Part shown: positions 48,096-57,301 of the stretch, one piece after another
Numbering within the stretch: the stretch's first letter is position 1
Layout: each line of letters begins with the position of its first letter
Source: Paracoccus marinus
GTDB lineage: Bacteria; Pseudomonadota; Alphaproteobacteria; Rhodobacterales; Rhodobacteraceae
Assembly (NCBI RefSeq): GCF_007018965.1
Contig: NZ_VJYZ01000007.1
Span: 124,001 to 188,000 of the forward strand
DNA length: 64,000 nt
Direction of reading: 5' to 3'
The notes under the pieces: model-generated
Told to the model about the DNA's origin: nothing
What the model saw: only the letters and a program-made list of their open reading frames with translations
The model's database searches: none
Made by a program: the position numbers and the translations under genes

Positions 48096-48190
48096 CGCGG
48101 CCGCGGCAGATTTCGCCGGGGGTCCGCGGAAAAGCAGGGCGGCCGGACCCAACCGGCCCCGTCAACTCATGGAGGGGAGGACAAGTTTCC

Positions 48191-50029
48191 ATGGCAACCG
48201 CAGAACTACACCCCGTCGACCGCTCGCGGCCGATGACCGGCGAGGAAAAGAAGGTCATCCTGGCCTCGTCGCTCGGCACCGTCTTCGAATGGTACGACTT
48301 TTATCTTTACGGCTCGCTCGCCGCGATCATCGGCGCGCAGTTCTTCACCAGCTTCCCGGAAGCCACGCGCAACATCTTTGCGCTGCTGGCCTTTGCCGCA
48401 GGCTTCATCGTGCGGCCGTTCGGCGCGCTGGTGTTCGGGTCGCTCGGCGATCTGGTCGGGCGCAAGTACACCTTCCTCGTGACGATCGTCATCATGGGGC
48501 TGTCCACGTTCATCGTCGGCCTGCTGCCGGGATACGAGGCGTGGGGCGTGATCTCGCCCGTCATCCTGATCCTGCTGCGGATGCTGCAGGGCCTGGCGCT
48601 TGGCGGCGAATACGGCGGGGCCGCGACCTATGTCGCCGAACACGCGCCGCGCAATCGGCGCGGCTATTACACCAGCTGGATCCAGACCACGGCCACGATG
48701 GGCCTGCTGCTGTCGCTGATCGTGATCCTGATCGTGCAGAGCTACGTGAACGCCAACTACGCGCCGGTGCCGCAGTTCTCGGGCGGCGAGCCGCTGCTGG
48801 GCCCCGACGGGCAGCAGGTCCTGCTGGAACCGTTCAAGGCCTGGGGCTGGCGGATCCCGTTTCTGGGGTCGATCGTCCTTCTGGCAATCTCGCTCTACAT
48901 CCGCCTGCAGATGGAGGAGAGCCCGGCGTTCCGCGCCATGAAGGCGGAAGGGGCGCAGTCCAAGGCGCCGCTGCGCGAGGCGTTCGGCCAGTGGCGGAAC
49001 GCCAAGATCGCGCTGATCGCGCTGTTCGGCCTGACGGCGGGGCAGGCGGTGGTCTGGTATTCGGGCCAGTTCTACGCGCTGTTCTTCATCAACAACGTGG
49101 TCAAGGTGGACACCTTCACCTCGAACGTGCTGGTCGCGTGGTCGCTCATCATCGGGACGGCCGGGTTCGTGTTCTGGGGCTCGCTGTCGGACCGGGTGGG
49201 GCGCAAGCCGATCATCCTAGCGGGCTGCCTGCTGGCGGCGCTGACCTATTTCCCGGTGTTCAAGGCGATCACGCACACCGCGAACCCCGCGCTCGCGGCG
49301 GCGCAGGACAACACCACCGTCACCGTCAGCGCCGACCCCGACACCTGTTCGTTCCAGTTCAACCCGACCGGAACGGCCAAGTTCACCAGCTCGTGCGACA
49401 TCGCCAAGGCGCTCCTGGCAAAGTCGTCGGTCAACTACACGACCGTGGACACCGCGCCCGGCACGCCCGCCAGCGTGACGGTGGGCGACACGGCGATCCC
49501 GGCCTATGAAGGGACGCTGGCGGGTGCGGACCTGACCGCGGCCAAGGCCGGGTTCGAGTCCGCCGTGAACGGCGCCCTGACTGCGGCGGGCTATCCGCTG
49601 GTCGCGGCCGAGAACACCACCATCGCCAAGGCCGACCACTTCTTCGACATCTTCAACGCCCAGAACTTCAAGCTGGTGCTGCTGCTGACCTATCTCATCA
49701 TCCTGGTGACGATGGTCTACGGCCCGGTCGCAGCGGCGCTGGTCGAGCTGTTCCCGACCCGGATCCGGTATTCCGGCATGTCGCTGCCCTATCACATCGG
49801 CAACGGCTGGTTCGGGGGGCTGCTGCCTGCAACCGCCTTCGCCATCTCGGCGCAGGCGGGCAACATCTACGCGGGGCTATGGTACGCGATCATCGTGGCC
49901 GGGATGACGGTGATCGTGGGTCTGCTGCTGGTGCCGTGGAACGGGCACAAGCGCAGCCTGTTCGCCGACGGCACGGCGGCGCCGGGTGCGCCCGACGACC
50001 TGACCACGCCCGGATATCGCCGGACCTGA
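48191..50029 (+). CDS. MFS transporter with large cysteine-containing periplasmic insert (copy 2)
   Basis: A 612-residue paralogue of the preceding gene with the same layout: FEWYDFYLYGSL, VGRKYTF, LGGEYGGAATYVAEHAP, SDRVGRKPIILAG and the inserted segment near residues 375-483 (TCSFQFNPTG, SSCDIAKALLAKSS, AYEGTLAGADLTAAKAG). A strong purine-rich ribosome region (GGAGGGGAGGAC) precedes the ATG. Parts of the coding sequence are nearly identical to copy 1 even at silent positions. A perfect bidirectional terminator follows. The substrate is unproven; the acs neighbourhood favours short-chain carboxylates. Confidence 0.88.
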   Translation: MATAELHPVDRSRPMTGEEKKVILASSLGTVFEWYDFYLYGSLAAIIGAQFFTSFPEATRNIFALLAFAAGFIVRPFGALVFGSLGDLVGRKYTFLVTIVIMGLSTFIVGLLPGYEAWGVISPVILILLRMLQGLALGGEYGGAATYVAEHAPRNRRGYYTSWIQTTATMGLLLSLIVILIVQSYVNANYAPVPQFSGGEPLLGPDGQQVLLEPFKAWGWRIPFLGSIVLLAISLYIRLQMEESPAFRAMKAEGAQSKAPLREAFGQWRNAKIALIALFGLTAGQAVVWYSGQFYALFFINNVVKVDTFTSNVLVAWSLIIGTAGFVFWGSLSDRVGRKPIILAGCLLAALTYFPVFKAITHTANPALAAAQDNTTVTVSADPDTCSFQFNPTGTAKFTSSCDIAKALLAKSSVNYTTVDTAPGTPASVTVGDTAIPAYEGTLAGADLTAAKAGFESAVNGALTAAGYPLVAAENTTIAKADHFFDIFNAQNFKLVLLLTYLIILVTMVYGPVAAALVELFPTRIRYSGMSLPYHIGNGWFGGLLPATAFAISAQAGNIYAGLWYAIIVAGMTVIVGLLLVPWNGHKRSLFADGTAAPGAPDDLTTPGYRRT

Positions 50030-50060
50030 TCGGTCGCCTGCACGCGAACCTGCACTTGAA

Positions 50061-50084
50061 AAGGGCCGGGGAAACCCGGCCCTT
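50061..50084. terminator. Bidirectional terminator
   Basis: A perfect 10-bp stem (AAGGGCCGGG/CCCGGCCCTT) has a GAAA tetraloop. It is followed by CTTCGTT on plus and by TTCAAG on minus. It separates the plus-strand MFS genes from the convergent Pro-rich protein gene. Confidence 0.8.
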
Positions 50085-50095
50085 CTTCGTTCCGG

Positions 50096-50695
50096 CTACA
50101 GCGTGACGCGGGGCGCGGGGCCGGTCGGCACGGCGGGTGTGGCGGGGTCGGGGACGGCGGGCGCGGGGAACAGGGGCGCGGGCGCGGGCGCGGGGAACAG
50201 GGGCGCGGGCGCGACCGGCGCGGGCACCGCGGGGGACGGGACCGCCGGGGCGGGTACGGCCGGGGCGACCCCGGGCACCGCATCGCCGCCGGGCACCAGA
50301 CGCTCCAGCCGGTCGGTGGGCGGCGGGGGCGGCGCGTCGGCGCGGCGGCGCAGGATGATGTCGCCGTTGGGCAGCCGCTCGGGGCGCTGATAGTTCTCGA
50401 TGTCGTCCACCAGCCCGCCGAGTTCGCGCAGCGCGGGCGAGATTTCCTGCAACGTCCCCTCCATCGCGCCGGCGAGCCCTTCGAGATGCGGCTGCGCCTC
50501 GGTCAGCAGGTTGTCGAGGATCGACCCGATCGACCCGTCGTCGATCCCGGGCGCGGCCGCCGGTGGCGTCGTCCCCGGGGGGATGGCGGGCTGGTCGGCG
50601 CCGGGCATCTGGAAGCCCTGGGCCATCGCGCCGGTGGCAAGCGGCGCGACGGCGGCCAGCGACAGGGCGCAGGTGAGTGCGAGACGGTGAAGCAT
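50096..50695 (-). CDS. Periplasmic protein with LPNGDIILRR motif and Pro/Ala-rich tail
   Basis: A 199-residue exported protein (signal LALTCALSLAAVAPLATGAMA). The conserved core is helical (IGSILDNLLTEAQPHLEGLAG, EISPALRELGGLVDDIENYQ) and ends in RPERLPNGDIILRRRADAPP. Similar core proteins are frequent in Rhodobacteraceae and are sometimes mislabelled 'AAA+ family ATPase'; no Walker motif is present here. The last 85 residues are a Pro/Ala/Val-rich tail with APLFPAPAP repeats. The ATG at 50695 begins the signal peptide. Function unknown. Confidence 0.72.
   Translation of the reverse strand: MLHRLALTCALSLAAVAPLATGAMAQGFQMPGADQPAIPPGTTPPAAAPGIDDGSIGSILDNLLTEAQPHLEGLAGAMEGTLQEISPALRELGGLVDDIENYQRPERLPNGDIILRRRADAPPPPPTDRLERLVPGGDAVPGVAPAVPAPAVPSPAVPAPVAPAPLFPAPAPAPLFPAPAVPDPATPAVPTGPAPRVTL
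50163..50216 (-). repeat. 27-base tandem repeat in the Pro-rich tail
   Basis: Two consecutive units beginning GCGGGGAACAGGGGCGCGGG (50163 and 50190) encode APLFPAPA(P) repeats in frame on the minus strand. Confidence 0.7.
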
Positions 50696-50826
50696 GTGAC
50701 GGGTACCTTTGCGGGCGCGCGGTCTGTCGCGCTGAACGGTCGGGCGGAAAACGACCCGCGACGCGGCGGGGTTCCCGTGACGTCCTGCCCGCGCCCGTGG
50801 GGTACCGCGCCCCGCGCCCTTCCGGG

Positions 50827-51546
50827 TTAGGTTGCGGCGCGGGCGATCTCGGCCGCGCTGACGCCGTGCGCCTGCGCGATCCGGGCGCGGGCCGACAGCA
50901 GGCGGGGATCGTCGGGGCGCAGGCCCAGGGTGCGGATGAACTCGGCCCGCGACTTCGCCTTCAGCGCGTCCCGCGAGATCGCCGTGCCCAGCGCCCGGTC
51001 GATCACCTCGCCGCCCGGCGAGACGTGGAACCAGCGGGTGAAGTCGCGGAAATGGTGCTGGTTGTGCATCGTCGTGACGTGCTGTTCCAGCCGGCTGCGG
51101 CGCACGGGCAGATGCGCGGTCATGTGGAACCATTCATAGACGAGGAAGGTGCCGACGCCGCCCGTCAGCGTCACCGCCGCCGCGACCCGCCAGCCCATGC
51201 CGGGCAGCAGCAGCTCGCCCACCAACGCGGCGGCCAGCACATGCAGCGCCAGCATCGGCAGCGCGACGAAGGCCGGCACGAAGAACAGCGACGGGCAGGT
51301 CGGAAAGTCGTGGTGGCCGTAATGCGCGCGGTAGAGCAGGTCGAACTTCCACTGCTCGCGCGGCGGCGGCAGGTGGAAGAGGAAGCGGTGCATCGCGTAT
51401 TCGTTCAGCATCTGCAGGCCGACGCCCACCGGCACCAGCGCCCACAGCCAGACCGGCCCTGTCAGGGTGGCGGCCAGTCCCAGCACGAATGCGGCGGCCA
51501 GAATGGCTACGGCGCGGTGCGACAGCATCAGGCGGATGCGTTCCAT
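50827..51546 (-). CDS. Fatty acid hydroxylase/sterol desaturase superfamily protein
   Basis: A 239-residue integral membrane di-iron enzyme. Four histidine clusters are visible in the expected order: MHRFLFHL, HYGHHDFPTCP, FHMTAHLPV and MHNQHHFRDFTRWFH. Helices such as AVAILAAAFVLGLAATL and WLWALVPVGVGLQMLN flank them. Such enzymes hydroxylate or desaturate fatty acyl, sterol or carotenoid substrates; the substrate cannot be chosen here. The ATG at 51546 has an excellent GGGGAGGGG ribosome site, so an in-frame start 30 codons upstream is rejected. Confidence 0.88.
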   Translation of the reverse strand: MERIRLMLSHRAVAILAAAFVLGLAATLTGPVWLWALVPVGVGLQMLNEYAMHRFLFHLPPPREQWKFDLLYRAHYGHHDFPTCPSLFFVPAFVALPMLALHVLAAALVGELLLPGMGWRVAAAVTLTGGVGTFLVYEWFHMTAHLPVRRSRLEQHVTTMHNQHHFRDFTRWFHVSPGGEVIDRALGTAISRDALKAKSRAEFIRTLGLRPDDPRLLSARARIAQAHGVSAAEIARAAT

Positions 51547-51658
51547 CGACCCCTCCCCAAAAGCGACGGTATCGTGACGAGCCTGCGGCCGACAGCGCGG
51601 CCGGTCAACCGGCGTCCGCGCGCGGGGGCGCGCCACGTCGCGTCAGATGGTGGCCGGG

Positions 51659-52372
51659 TCAGCCGCGATACTGGCTGCGATAGGTCTGCCACGCCTCGTT
51701 GATCGCCCGGGTCCGCGCCTCGGCCAGGCGGATCGCCTCGCGCGGAAGGCCGTGGGCCTGCGCGCGGTCGGGATGGTTCTCGCGCACGAGGTCGCGCCAG
51801 CGCGCGCGCGCCTCGTCCAAAGGCGTGCCGGGGGGGATGCCCAGCACGTCGCAGGGCGGGCAGCCCTGTTCGGGGTCGTGGCGGGCGCGCATGGCGGCGA
51901 CGGTGCCGGGATCGACGCCGAAGATGCGCGCCACCTCGTCAAGGAACACGACCTCGCCCGGGGTCAGGCTGTGGTCGGCCATCGCGATCAGGTGCAGCCC
52001 TTCGAGCACGTCCACCAGCACCGGGTCGGCGGGCGGGAACATCGCGGCCATCCGCCCGGCCCACAGGTCGAAGCCCGCCACGTCGCGGCGGGCAAGGTCG
52101 AACACCTGCGCCGCGTGCCGTTCCTCGGTCCGGGGGATCTTGAAGATGCGGCGGAAGGCCGCGACCTCTTCCCGCGCGACGCGGCCGTCGGCCTTGGCGA
52201 TCTTGGCGCCCAGCGCGATCACGGCGATGGTAAAGGCGACCGACCGTTCCGGCGGAACCGCGGCGCGGCCACCCACCAGCGCGGCCATGCGGTCGAGGAT
52301 GCGCTGCCAGAAGCCACGCGGCTGCGGCAGGCGCGGCGCCGCGGCGCGCGTCGGGTGCGAAACATCGTCCAT
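51659..52372 (-). CDS. TerB-like plus DnaJ domain protein (DjlA-like)
   Basis: A 237-residue cytoplasmic co-chaperone. The TerB-like helical domain lies at about residues 40-150 (AVIALGAKIAKADGRVAREEV, AMADHSLTPGEVVFLDEVARIFG). A C-terminal J domain with the DnaK-activating HPD in RENHPDRAQAHG ends at AINEAWQTYRSQ. The E. coli DjlA membrane segment at the N terminus is missing, as in other alphaproteobacterial members. It is probably a DnaK partner, but the client is unknown. Confidence 0.9.
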   Translation of the reverse strand: MDDVSHPTRAAAPRLPQPRGFWQRILDRMAALVGGRAAVPPERSVAFTIAVIALGAKIAKADGRVAREEVAAFRRIFKIPRTEERHAAQVFDLARRDVAGFDLWAGRMAAMFPPADPVLVDVLEGLHLIAMADHSLTPGEVVFLDEVARIFGVDPGTVAAMRARHDPEQGCPPCDVLGIPPGTPLDEARARWRDLVRENHPDRAQAHGLPREAIRLAEARTRAINEAWQTYRSQYRG

Positions 52373-52415
52373 GCCGGTCAGGGTAGCGGTAACAGGGGGC
52401 GCAGGAAAGACGCGA

Positions 52416-52967
52416 TCACGGAACGGGCGCGCCGTTTTCGCCCAGGTCCTTTCCCATCAGGACAAGATCGTGGAAGCGCCCGAACTTCCAGCCCGCCGCA
52501 GGAATCCGTCCCCATTCGGCAAAGCCCAGCTGCGCGTGAAACTGCACGCTCGCGCGGTTCCCGGCGGTGATCGCCCCGATCAGCACCCGCGCCCCGGCGG
52601 CGCTCGCATGCGCCTGAACCGCCGCCATCAAGGCGCGGCCGGTCCCCTTGCCGCGCTGCCCTTCCGCGACGTGGACCGTGTGTTCCAGCGTCCGCGCATA
52701 ACCCGCGCCGCCCCGGAACTGCGAGGTCGAGGCAAAGCCCGTCACCCGGGCCCCGTCGATCGCGACCAGGAACGCGAAGCCGTCCCGCCGCCGCTCGGCG
52801 ATCATGGCGGCGATGTCCGCCTGCGACCGCTCGGTCGGCCAGAAGGTGATGACGGTGTCGCGGATGATCGGGTTCCAGATGGCGGCGATGGCGTCCGCGT
52901 CGGCGGCGGTGGCGGGGCGGATCTGCATGGCGGACCTTTCGGCGGCGGTGGCGGGGCGGATCTGCAT
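52416..52967 (-). CDS. GNAT acetyltransferase with duplicated start region
   Basis: A phosphinothricin-acetyltransferase-like GNAT protein. The core is MQIRPATAADADAIAAIWN, then the acetyl-CoA loop EGQRGKGTGRALMAAV and ASVQFHAQLGFAEWGRI. The protein is 170 residues from the ATG at 52928, or 183 from the ATG at 52967. A 39-base direct repeat has duplicated the ribosome site, start codon and first residues in frame, so the longer form begins with an extra MQIRPATAAERSA. Both starts have the same AAAGG sequence. The real substrate is unknown. ppk1 diverges 182 bases away. Confidence 0.85.
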   Translation of the reverse strand: MQIRPATAAERSAMQIRPATAADADAIAAIWNPIIRDTVITFWPTERSQADIAAMIAERRRDGFAFLVAIDGARVTGFASTSQFRGGAGYARTLEHTVHVAEGQRGKGTGRALMAAVQAHASAAGARVLIGAITAGNRASVQFHAQLGFAEWGRIPAAGWKFGRFHDLVLMGKDLGENGAPVP

Positions 52968-52979
52968 GGCGGACCTTTC
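52902..52979 (-). repeat. Two exact 39-base direct repeats at the GNAT start
   Basis: Units 52902-52940 and 52941-52979 are identical, 39 bases each, and in frame. Each contains the GAAAGG ribosome site and an ATG, and a decayed third beginning follows. Confidence 0.92.
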
Positions 52980-53149
52980 GGCGGCGCGGAACGGCGGGCG
53001 GCGCGTGAGCCTACGCAACCGCGGACGCAAGCGAAAGCGCCCGGGCCGCCACGGACGCCCGCGCCGCCTAACGGCTGGACAGTCGGCCCGCCAAAACGCA
53101 TGATCCGCAGCTATCCAGCGAGAAGATCCCAAGATCCGATGACGATCCG

Positions 53150-55315
53150 ATGACCCAGGCCGATTTCCTGCAAGCCCCTTTCCCGCCCGCCCGCGTGCTG
53201 CCGGAAGGCCCACCCGAAGGCCCCGCCCGCTTCTTCAATCGCGAGCTGAGCTGGCTCAGCTTCAACTGGCGGGTGCTGGACGAGGCGCGGAACCTGCGGG
53301 TGCCCTTGCTGGAACGGCTGCGCTTCCTGTCGATCTCGGCCGCGAACCTCGACGAGTTCTTCACGGTCCGCGTCGCCGGCCTGCGCGAGCTGGTGCGCGA
53401 GGGGAATGCGACCGTGTCCGACGACGGGCTCAGCCCGGCCGAGCAGTTGGGGCTCATCAACGCCGACGCGCGGCGTCTGATGGCGGCGCAGCAGTCGGTC
53501 TGGAACACCCTGCGGCGCGAGATGGAAGCGGCCGGGATCGTCATCGTGACCCGCCAGACCGTCACCTCGGAAGAGGTCGAGTGGCTCGACCGCTACTTCC
53601 TCGACCAGGTGTTTCCGGTCGTGTCGCCGCTGGCGATCGACCCCGCGCATCCGTTCCCCTTCATCCCCAATCTCGGCTTTTCGCTGGCGGTGGAACTCGC
53701 CCGCGTCAGCGACGGCCGCCGGCTGGAGGCGCTGCTTCCGATTCCGGGGCAGCTTGCGCGCTTCGTGGCGCTGCCCGGCGGGGCGCGGTTCCTGCGGCTG
53801 GAGGACCTGCTGCTGATGAACCTCGACCGGCTGTTTCCGGGCTACAGCGACGCCGGCCACTGCGCCTTCCGCGTGCTGCGCGACAGCGATCTTGAGGTCG
53901 AGGACGAAGCCGAGGACCTGGTGCGCGAGTTCGAGCACGCGCTGAAGCGCCGCCGCCGGGGCGAGGTCGTGCGGCTGAAGCTGACCGCGGGCGCAACCGA
54001 ACGCCTGCGCCGCCTCATCATGTCCGAACTCCACGTCACGCCCGAGGAGGTGGTCGAGGTCGATGGCCTGGTCGGCATGGCCGACCTGTCCGAACTGGTT
54101 CTGGACAGCCGCCGCGATCTTCTGTGGCCGTCCTTCGTCCCGCGCGTGCCCGAGCGGGTGCAGGACCACGACGGCGACATGTTCGCGGCGATCCGGCAAA
54201 AGGACATGCTGCTGCACCACCCGTATGAGACGTTCGACATGGTGATCCGCTTTCTCGCGCAGGCGGCGGTCGATCCGAACGTGCTGGCGATCAAGCAGAC
54301 GCTCTACCGCACCAGCCGCGACAGCCCGATCGTGGACGCGCTGTGCGAGGCGGCGGAATCGGGCAAGTCCGTGACCGCGCTGGTGGAGCTGAAGGCGCGC
54401 TTCGACGAGGCCGCGAACATTCGCCAGTCGCGCCGGCTGGAACGGGCGGGCGCGCATGTCGTCTACGGCTTCATGAACTACAAGACCCACGCCAAGATCA
54501 GCAGCGTCGTGCGGCGCGAGGGCGACCGGCTGGTGACCTATACCCATTACGGCACCGGCAACTACCACCCCATCACCGCCCGCATCTACACCGACCTGTC
54601 GCTGTTCACCTGCGACCCGGCGCTGGGGCGGGACGCGACCAAGGTCTTCAACTACCTGTCGGGCTACGTGCAGCCGGACGGGCTGGAGAACCTCTCGATC
54701 TCGCCCTTTGCGCTGAAGGACAAGCTGGTCGAGCTGATCGGCCGCGAGGCGGAGCTTGCGCGGCAGGGCCGCCGCGCCGCGATCTGGGCCAAGATGAACA
54801 GCCTGACCGAGCGCGAGGTGATCGAGGCGCTTTATGCCGCGTCGCAGGCGGGGGTGAAGATCAACCTGGTCATCCGCGGCATCTGCGGCCTCAGGCCCGG
54901 AATCGACGGTCTGTCCGCGAACATCCGCGTCAAGTCGATCGTCGGCCGGTTCCTGGAACACAGCCGGATCGTCTGCTTCGGCAACGGCCACGGCCTGCCG
55001 TCGCGCAAGGCGCGGGTGTTCATCAGCTCGGCCGACTGGATGGACCGCAACCTGAACCGGCGGGTGGAAACACTGGTCGAATGCATGAACGACACCGTCA
55101 AGGCGCAGATCACCAGCCAGGTCATGGCCGCCAACATGGCGGACGAGGCGCAAAGCTGGATCCTGCAGCCCGACGGGCGCTATCTGCGCCACCTGCCGGC
55201 GGGGCGCGACGACCTGTTCAACTGCCACCGCTTCTTCATGGAAAACCCGTCGCTCTCCGGGCGGGGAACCGCCGGTGCGCGGGACGTTCCGGCATTGACC
55301 CACTCGCTGGATTGA
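53150..55315 (+). CDS. ppk1: Polyphosphate kinase (RNA degradosome polyphosphate kinase type)
   Basis: PPK1 reversibly polymerises inorganic polyphosphate from ATP. The 721-residue protein has the N-terminal helical domain ([20 protein letters not shown]), the head domain, and the two PLD-like catalytic domains. Visible are the autophosphorylated histidine region [11 protein letters not shown] near residue 466, the [13 protein letters not shown] motif and [27 protein letters not shown]. The length is typical. ppx follows 61 bases later, the usual ppk-ppx pair. Confidence 0.96.
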   Translation: MTQADFLQAPFPPARVLPEGPPEGPARFFNRELSWLSFNWRVLDEARNLRVPLLERLRFLSISAANLDEFFTVRVAGLRELVREGNATVSDDGLSPAEQLGLINADARRLMAAQQSVWNTLRREMEAAGIVIVTRQTVTSEEVEWLDRYFLDQVFPVVSPLAIDPAHPFPFIPNLGFSLAVELARVSDGRRLEALLPIPGQLARFVALPGGARFLRLEDLLLMNLDRLFPGYSDAGHCAFRVLRDSDLEVEDEAEDLVREFEHALKRRRRGEVVRLKLTAGATERLRRLIMSELHVTPEEVVEVDGLVGMADLSELVLDSRRDLLWPSFVPRVPERVQDHDGDMFAAIRQKDMLLHHPYETFDMVIRFLAQAAVDPNVLAIKQTLYRTSRDSPIVDALCEAAESGKSVTALVELKARFDEAANIRQSRRLERAGAHVVYGFMNYKTHAKISSVVRREGDRLVTYTHYGTGNYHPITARIYTDLSLFTCDPALGRDATKVFNYLSGYVQPDGLENLSISPFALKDKLVELIGREAELARQGRRAAIWAKMNSLTEREVIEALYAASQAGVKINLVIRGICGLRPGIDGLSANIRVKSIVGRFLEHSRIVCFGNGHGLPSRKARVFISSADWMDRNLNRRVETLVECMNDTVKAQITSQVMAANMADEAQSWILQPDGRYLRHLPAGRDDLFNCHRFFMENPSLSGRGTAGARDVPALTHSLD

Positions 55316-55376
55316 ACCACACAACCGCCGAGCCGTTGATCCGCGCAACCGCGACACCTGCCCGGGAGAGTTTCCG

Positions 55377-56900
55377 ATGTCCGTCAAGACCGTCTCGGGG
55401 CGCAGCTTTGCGCCGTTCGGCAAGGACCGCGGCGTCCTGTCGGCGCGCGAGTTGCAGCGGGTGGGCGTCGTCGATGTCGGCTCGAACTCGATCCGCATGG
55501 TTGTCTTTGACGGCGCGGCCCGCAGCCCCGCCTATTTCTACAACGAAAAGGTCATGGCCGGACTGGGGCAGGGGCTCGCCACCACCGGCAAGCTGAACCC
55601 CGAGGGCGCGGTCCGCGGCATGGCCGCGCTGCGCCGCTTCAGCGAGCTGGCCGAGGGGATGGGCATCCACCCGCTGACCTGCGTGGCGACCGCCGCCGTG
55701 CGCGAGGCCGAGGACGGCCCCGCCTTCCAGCGCCAGGTCGAAGAGGAAACCGGCCTGAAGCTGTGGGTCATCGACGGCAAGGAAGAGGCGCGGCTGTCGG
55801 CGCAGGGCGTGCTGCTGGGCTGGCCCGACGCCCGCGGCCTTGTCTGCGACATCGGCGGCAACTCGATGGAGCTGGCCAAGGTCGCGGACGGCGAGGTGGG
55901 CGACCGCGTCACATCTGCCCTCGGGCCGTTCCGGTTGCAGCAGGTCGAGGGCAAGGGACTTCGCAAGCATATCGAAAAGATCATGTCCGGCCTTGCGGGC
56001 GAGATGGGGACCGATCACGAGCGGATCTATCTGGTCGGCGGATCGTGGCGGGCGATCGCCCGGCTCGACATGGAACGGCGCGGCTACCCGATGACGGTGC
56101 TGCACGAATACCGCATGACGCCCGACGACGTGATGGCCACGGTCAAATGGGCCGGCGACCAGTCGCTGGACGAGCTGCGCGCGCAGACCGGCATCTCGCA
56201 GGGGCGGATGGAGCTGGTGCCGCTGGCGATGCAGGTCCTGCGCGAGCTGGTGCAGTCGTTCGACCCGCCCGAGATCGCCGTCAGCGCCTATGGCATCCGC
56301 GAGGGGCTGCTCTACGAGCAGATGCCCGACACGATCCGCAGGCGCGACCCGCTGATCGAGGCGGCGCGGTTTACCGAACGGCAGATGGCGCGGATGCCGG
56401 GGTTCGGCAAGAAGCTTTACCAGTTCCTGTCGCCGCTGTTTCAGGACATCTCGTCCGACCACGATCGGCTGGTCCGCGCCGCCTGCCTGCTGCACGACAC
56501 AAGCTGGCGCGCGCACCCCGACTATCGCGCCGAATCCTGTTTCGACAACGTGACGCGCGCGAACCTTGCCGCGCTGTCGCATCCGCAGCGGGTGTTCCTG
56601 GGGCTGGCGCTGCTGCACCGCTACAAGAACAGCCGAGCCGGATCGGTGATGGAGCCGCTGCTGACGCTGCTGACCGACGACCAGATCGACAAGGCCGAGA
56701 TCCTGGGCAAGGCGATGCGTTTCGGGGCCATGTTCTCGGTCCGCGATCCGGCCGAGGCGGGGGAGCTGACGCTTGACCGAGGCGCGGACACGCTGACGCT
56801 GACGCTGACCCGGATGGGCCGCGCGCTGATGGGCGAGGTCGCGGAGGCGCGGTTCAAGTCGCTGTGCGCGGCGATGAAGGTGGAGCCGGTCGTCGTCTGA
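55377..56900 (+). CDS. ppx: Exopolyphosphatase (Ppx/GppA family)
   Basis: Ppx releases orthophosphate from polyphosphate ends or hydrolyses pppGpp; both activities occur in the family. The 507-residue protein carries the ASKHA phosphate-1 motif VGVVDVGSNSIRMVVFDG at about residues 29-46. It also has the CDIGGNSMELAKVADG motif and the C-terminal HD-like helical domain (RAACLLHDTSWRAHPDYRAE). The neighbouring ppk1 makes the polyphosphatase role the more likely one. The ATG at 55377 begins 61 bases after ppk1. Confidence 0.95.
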   Translation: MSVKTVSGRSFAPFGKDRGVLSARELQRVGVVDVGSNSIRMVVFDGAARSPAYFYNEKVMAGLGQGLATTGKLNPEGAVRGMAALRRFSELAEGMGIHPLTCVATAAVREAEDGPAFQRQVEEETGLKLWVIDGKEEARLSAQGVLLGWPDARGLVCDIGGNSMELAKVADGEVGDRVTSALGPFRLQQVEGKGLRKHIEKIMSGLAGEMGTDHERIYLVGGSWRAIARLDMERRGYPMTVLHEYRMTPDDVMATVKWAGDQSLDELRAQTGISQGRMELVPLAMQVLRELVQSFDPPEIAVSAYGIREGLLYEQMPDTIRRRDPLIEAARFTERQMARMPGFGKKLYQFLSPLFQDISSDHDRLVRAACLLHDTSWRAHPDYRAESCFDNVTRANLAALSHPQRVFLGLALLHRYKNSRAGSVMEPLLTLLTDDQIDKAEILGKAMRFGAMFSVRDPAEAGELTLDRGADTLTLTLTRMGRALMGEVAEARFKSLCAAMKVEPVVV

Positions 56901-56933
56901 CCGGGGCGCTTCACGCGGCGGGGTCGCGCGGGG

Positions 56934-57290
56934 TCAGGCCCGGTTGTCCACCTGCCGCAGCAGCGTCGCGAGCAGGTCGCGGCTTTCGTCCAGTTTCCGG
57001 CGCTGCCCGTCCACCTGCGCGATCTGCTTGCGCAGCAGCGCGGCAAGCTCGTCGCAGGGCTCGAACTCTGACCGCCCGGCCAGCGCGCAGGGCAGAAAGT
57101 GGCTGATCTCGGGCAGGGTCATCCCGGCCGCGCCAAGCGACCTGATCCGCCCGACCGTCGCCACGTCCTCGGCCCCGTAGTCACGATAGCCGTTGCCGTT
57201 CCGCGCGGGATCGAGAAGGCCCCGCGCCTCGTAATACCGCAGCATGCGGACGCTGACTCCGGTGCGGTCCGCAAGCTCGCCGATCTTCAT
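56934..57290 (-). CDS. MerR family transcriptional regulator
   Basis: A 118-residue regulator. The N-terminal winged helix is MKIGELADRTGVSVRMLRYYEARGLLDPARNGNGYRDYG (two stretches, residues 1-39). It is followed by the AEDVATVGRIRSLGAAGMTL region and a dimerisation coiled coil. Its effector pocket has cysteines (LPCALAG, EPCDELAAL). It resembles the small MerR proteins controlling neighbouring metabolic genes. The ATG at 57290 has GGGGGACG upstream. A perfect palindrome lies in the gap to the divergent aminotransferase gene. Confidence 0.92.
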   Translation of the reverse strand: MKIGELADRTGVSVRMLRYYEARGLLDPARNGNGYRDYGAEDVATVGRIRSLGAAGMTLPEISHFLPCALAGRSEFEPCDELAALLRKQIAQVDGQRRKLDESRDLLATLLRQVDNRA

Positions 57291-57301
57291 GCACGTCCCC
57301 C

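Noticed and set aside
53111..55498. A 795-residue minus-strand frame opposite ppk1
   Set aside because: It is a high-GC mirror of a certain gene, with no recognisable domain.
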